DNA of 14,755 bases from assembly GCA_002340305.1 (NCBI GenBank), contig DDLU01000049.1, positions 1 to 14,755 of the forward strand, given 5' to 3'. Position numbers and translations under genes: made by a program. Source of the stretch: Desulfovibrio sp. UBA2564. GTDB taxonomy: Bacteria > Desulfobacterota > Desulfovibrionia > Desulfovibrionales > Desulfovibrionaceae. Shown here piece after piece: positions 12,385 to 14,755 of the stretch (position 1 is its first letter; every line of letters starts with the position of its first letter). The notes under the pieces were generated by a model. The model ran no database searches and was not told the DNA's origin. It saw only the letters and a list, made by a program, of their open reading frames with translations.

Positions 12385-14755
12385 ATGCAGCCGCTTCGCG
12401 TTTACAGCGTCGTTCCACGTCTGCCCAGTCAGCTGAAAGAGCTATGGGACTTGGCATATAACTTTCTTTTTGTCTGGAACAGCGACATTGCCAGTATCTT
12501 TTCTTCCATTGACCAAGTCCTCTGGCGGGACTGCCAGCAGAATCCAGTAAAGTTCCTGAACAGTCTGTCGCAGCAGCAGCTTGAGGAGCTTGCTAAAGAT
12601 GATTTTTTTGTACAGCGTCTTAAGGAAGCAGCCAAGGTGCAGAGAGTTTACCTTGCCCGTGAAGGTTGTTCCTATCAATTTAAGGATGCACCGAAAGGTG
12701 AGGCTGTCGTTGCTTATTTCAGTTTCGAATACGGCATCGGCCTGAGTCTGCCCATTTATTCCGGCGGTCTTGGGATTCTTGCCGGGGACCATCTGAAATC
12801 AGCCAGTGACCTGAATATCCCGCTTATCGGGATCGGGCTTTGCTACCAGCATGGTTATTTCCGTCAGTACATGACTCAGGACGGCTGGCAGCAGGAACGC
12901 TATCCCAGCCATGACTTCGAGGAAATGTCCATCAAGGCCGCGAAGGATAAGGACGGCAAGGATGTTAAATTTTCACTTGATATGAAGGGGGAGCCGCTGC
13001 ATGTCAAAGTCTGGTATGTCGAGGTTGGGCGTGTAACCCTTTACCTGCTAGATACCAATTTGCCGGAAAACCCGACTTATTTCCGCAACATTACTGCCCG
13101 TTTGTACGGCGGTGATCTTGAGATGCGTCTGTGGCAGGAGATTCTGCTCGGTATCGGCGGTGTTAAAGCTCTTGCCGCTCTCGGTCTTGAACCTAGTGTC
13201 ATTCATATGAATGAGGGGCATTCCGCTTTTGCAGGACTGGAACGTATCCGTATTTTCATGACCGAGCACGGCCTCTCTTTTGAAGCGGCAATGGAAATGG
13301 TCGCTTCCTCGAGTATTTTTACCACGCATACCCCGGTCCCGGCTGGTAACGACCGTTTTCCTGCAGACCTGATGCGTCCCTATTTTGAACCGTATGCCCA
13401 GACCATGGGCCTTGCATACAAGGTTTTCCTGTCTTTGGGCAGGGAAGACCCCCGCGATGATGCGGAGCAGTTCTGCATGACAGTACTGGCTCTGAAGCTT
13501 TCCCGTTTCAATAACGGTGTATCCAAGCTGCACGGGCATGTATCACGGAATATGTGGCAGAAAGTATGGCCGCAGTATCCTGTTGAGGATGTGCCTATCG
13601 GCGCAATCACTAACGGTGTACATATGCCCACATGGGTCGCCACTGATTTCTCCTTGCTTTTTGACCGCTATCTTGGACCCAACTGGCGTGAAGACCCGGA
13701 TTGCACAAAGGTTTGGAAACAGACCGACAATATCCCGGATGCGGAACTCTGGCGCACCCATGAACGGCTAAGGGAACGCCTTGTAGATTTTGTGCGTAAA
13801 CGCTTGCGCCGTCAGCTGATGAATATCGGTGCGCGCCGCAAGGAAATCGAACTTGCGGATGAAGTTCTTGACCCCCGTGCATTGACCATCGGATTTGCGC
13901 GCAGGTTTGCGACTTACAAACGCGCAGGTCTTTTGTTTAAGGATAAGGAGCGTCTGCTCAAGATTGTTTCTGATGCCAAGCAGCCTGTGCAGTTCATCTT
14001 TGCCGGTAAAGCCCATCCGCAGGATAATGAAGGTAAGAAACTTATTCAGGATCTTATTCAGTTCTGCCGCCGTGAAGAATGCCGTATGAGTCTTGTCTTT
14101 CTTGAAGACTACGACATGAAGATCGCAGATTACATGGTTCAAGGTTGTGATATCTGGCTGAATACTCCGAGACGGCCTCTGGAAGCCTGCGGTACCAGCG
14201 GCATGAAGGCCATGGCAAACGGCGTGCTCCAGTTCAGTACTCCTGACGGATGGTGGGATGAAGCTTACCTGCCTGATAATAGTCTCGGCTGGGCAATTGG
14301 TCGCGGTGAAGATTACAACGATCATGAATATCAGGATTTTGTTGAGAGTCAGACTCTTTACAAAGTACTGGAAAATGACATAATTCCTGAATTCTATGAC
14401 CGAGGTCATGGCAGCCTTCCCCGCAGCTGGATCGCCAAGGTCAAGAAGGCGTTGAGGATTCTTGGACCAGAATTCAACGCTAACCGCATGGTGGAAGATT
14501 ATACTGAAAAGGCATACCTGCCTGCGTACAGCAACTACGCCACCATGCATAAAGATAACTTCAAGGGGGCCAAGGATCTGGCTGCATGGCGGATAGAGCT
14601 GATGACTAAGTGGTCAAGTCTCAAGGTCCGCAATATTGCTTCGGAAACCCATAGCGATGTTTATGTTGAAGAGCCGATCATTATTACCGCAGAGGTCTTC
14701 CTTAATGGTCTGACCCCGGATAACGTACAGGTAGAAATCTATGCCGGACCTGTTG
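12385..14755 (+). CDS. glgP: Alpha-glucan (glycogen) phosphorylase, 3' end outside the window
   Basis: GlgP degrades glycogen or maltodextrin by phosphorolysis, releasing glucose 1-phosphate with a PLP cofactor. The frame opens at an ATG with AAGGAGA 5 bases upstream and runs without a stop for 790 residues to the window edge, so the C terminus is missing. The start (LPSQLKELWDLAYNFLFVWN) is the DUF3417 domain of the long bacterial alpha-glucan phosphorylases. YFSFEYG (111-117), GGLGILAGDH, HMNEGHSAF (274-282), ITNGVHMPTW (408-417), RRFATYKR (506-513) and GTSGMK with the PLP lysine K608 are all present. It is the only plus-strand gene and is divergent from dut. These enzymes normally total about 850 residues. 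Confidence 0.95.
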   Translation, partial: MQPLRVYSVVPRLPSQLKELWDLAYNFLFVWNSDIASIFSSIDQVLWRDCQQNPVKFLNSLSQQQLEELAKDDFFVQRLKEAAKVQRVYLAREGCSYQFKDAPKGEAVVAYFSFEYGIGLSLPIYSGGLGILAGDHLKSASDLNIPLIGIGLCYQHGYFRQYMTQDGWQQERYPSHDFEEMSIKAAKDKDGKDVKFSLDMKGEPLHVKVWYVEVGRVTLYLLDTNLPENPTYFRNITARLYGGDLEMRLWQEILLGIGGVKALAALGLEPSVIHMNEGHSAFAGLERIRIFMTEHGLSFEAAMEMVASSSIFTTHTPVPAGNDRFPADLMRPYFEPYAQTMGLAYKVFLSLGREDPRDDAEQFCMTVLALKLSRFNNGVSKLHGHVSRNMWQKVWPQYPVEDVPIGAITNGVHMPTWVATDFSLLFDRYLGPNWREDPDCTKVWKQTDNIPDAELWRTHERLRERLVDFVRKRLRRQLMNIGARRKEIELADEVLDPRALTIGFARRFATYKRAGLLFKDKERLLKIVSDAKQPVQFIFAGKAHPQDNEGKKLIQDLIQFCRREECRMSLVFLEDYDMKIADYMVQGCDIWLNTPRRPLEACGTSGMKAMANGVLQFSTPDGWWDEAYLPDNSLGWAIGRGEDYNDHEYQDFVESQTLYKVLENDIIPEFYDRGHGSLPRSWIAKVKKALRILGPEFNANRMVEDYTEKAYLPAYSNYATMHKDNFKGAKDLAAWRIELMTKWSSLKVRNIASETHSDVYVEEPIIITAEVFLNGLTPDNVQVEIYAGPV

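Noticed and set aside
13768..14550. 260-residue minus-strand open frame, and others at 13048-13539 and 12442-12792
   Set aside because: All lie inside glgP, whose plus-strand frame is continuous with conserved motifs; they have no ribosome sites and no recognisable domains.

Overview
The window (roughly 47-50% GC by eye) looks like chromosomal DNA of a deltaproteobacterium of the Desulfovibrio/Maridesulfovibrio type. I infer this from the gene content, from the encoded envC-ctpA-yibQ-like envelope cluster, and from the structured intergenic repeats. No sequence search was run. There are 13 protein genes: 12 on the minus strand and one, glgP, on the plus strand and cut by the right edge. I saw no rRNA, tRNA, CRISPR array, transposase or phage gene.

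Read in the direction of minus-strand transcription (right to left), the order is: dut (dUTPase) and an argD-type aminotransferase; a 69-residue unknown protein with its own candidate promoter; a 130-base imperfect palindrome; prmA; an intergenic hairpin repeat; and an endonuclease III-like DNA glycosylase. Next comes a compact envelope operon: an EnvC-like murein hydrolase activator, a CtpA/Prc S41 protease and a YibQ-type divergent polysaccharide deacetylase. A three-gene ABC importer follows (binding protein, permease, ATPase) of the TrpX / ABC_sub_bind type. The last two genes are ndk and proC, one base apart. glgP is transcribed divergently from dut, and both have candidate promoters in the 205-base gap.

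The least ordinary material lies between genes. A 302-base element at 3061-3362 sits inside the ABC importer operon, bounded by a perfect 22-base inverted repeat. It contains a long hairpin whose stem is interrupted by 82 bases carrying three small hairpins. Related modules occur after proC (1-49) and after prmA (8931-9110), the latter with a perfect 20-bp stem and 3-base loop. The element's end doubles as the U-tract of a clear intrinsic terminator after the binding-protein gene, which suggests the binding protein is made in excess over permease and ATPase. A second, unrelated palindrome lies at 10075-10206. The coding genes are mostly housekeeping; the hairpin-repeat family is the best candidate for something under-described.
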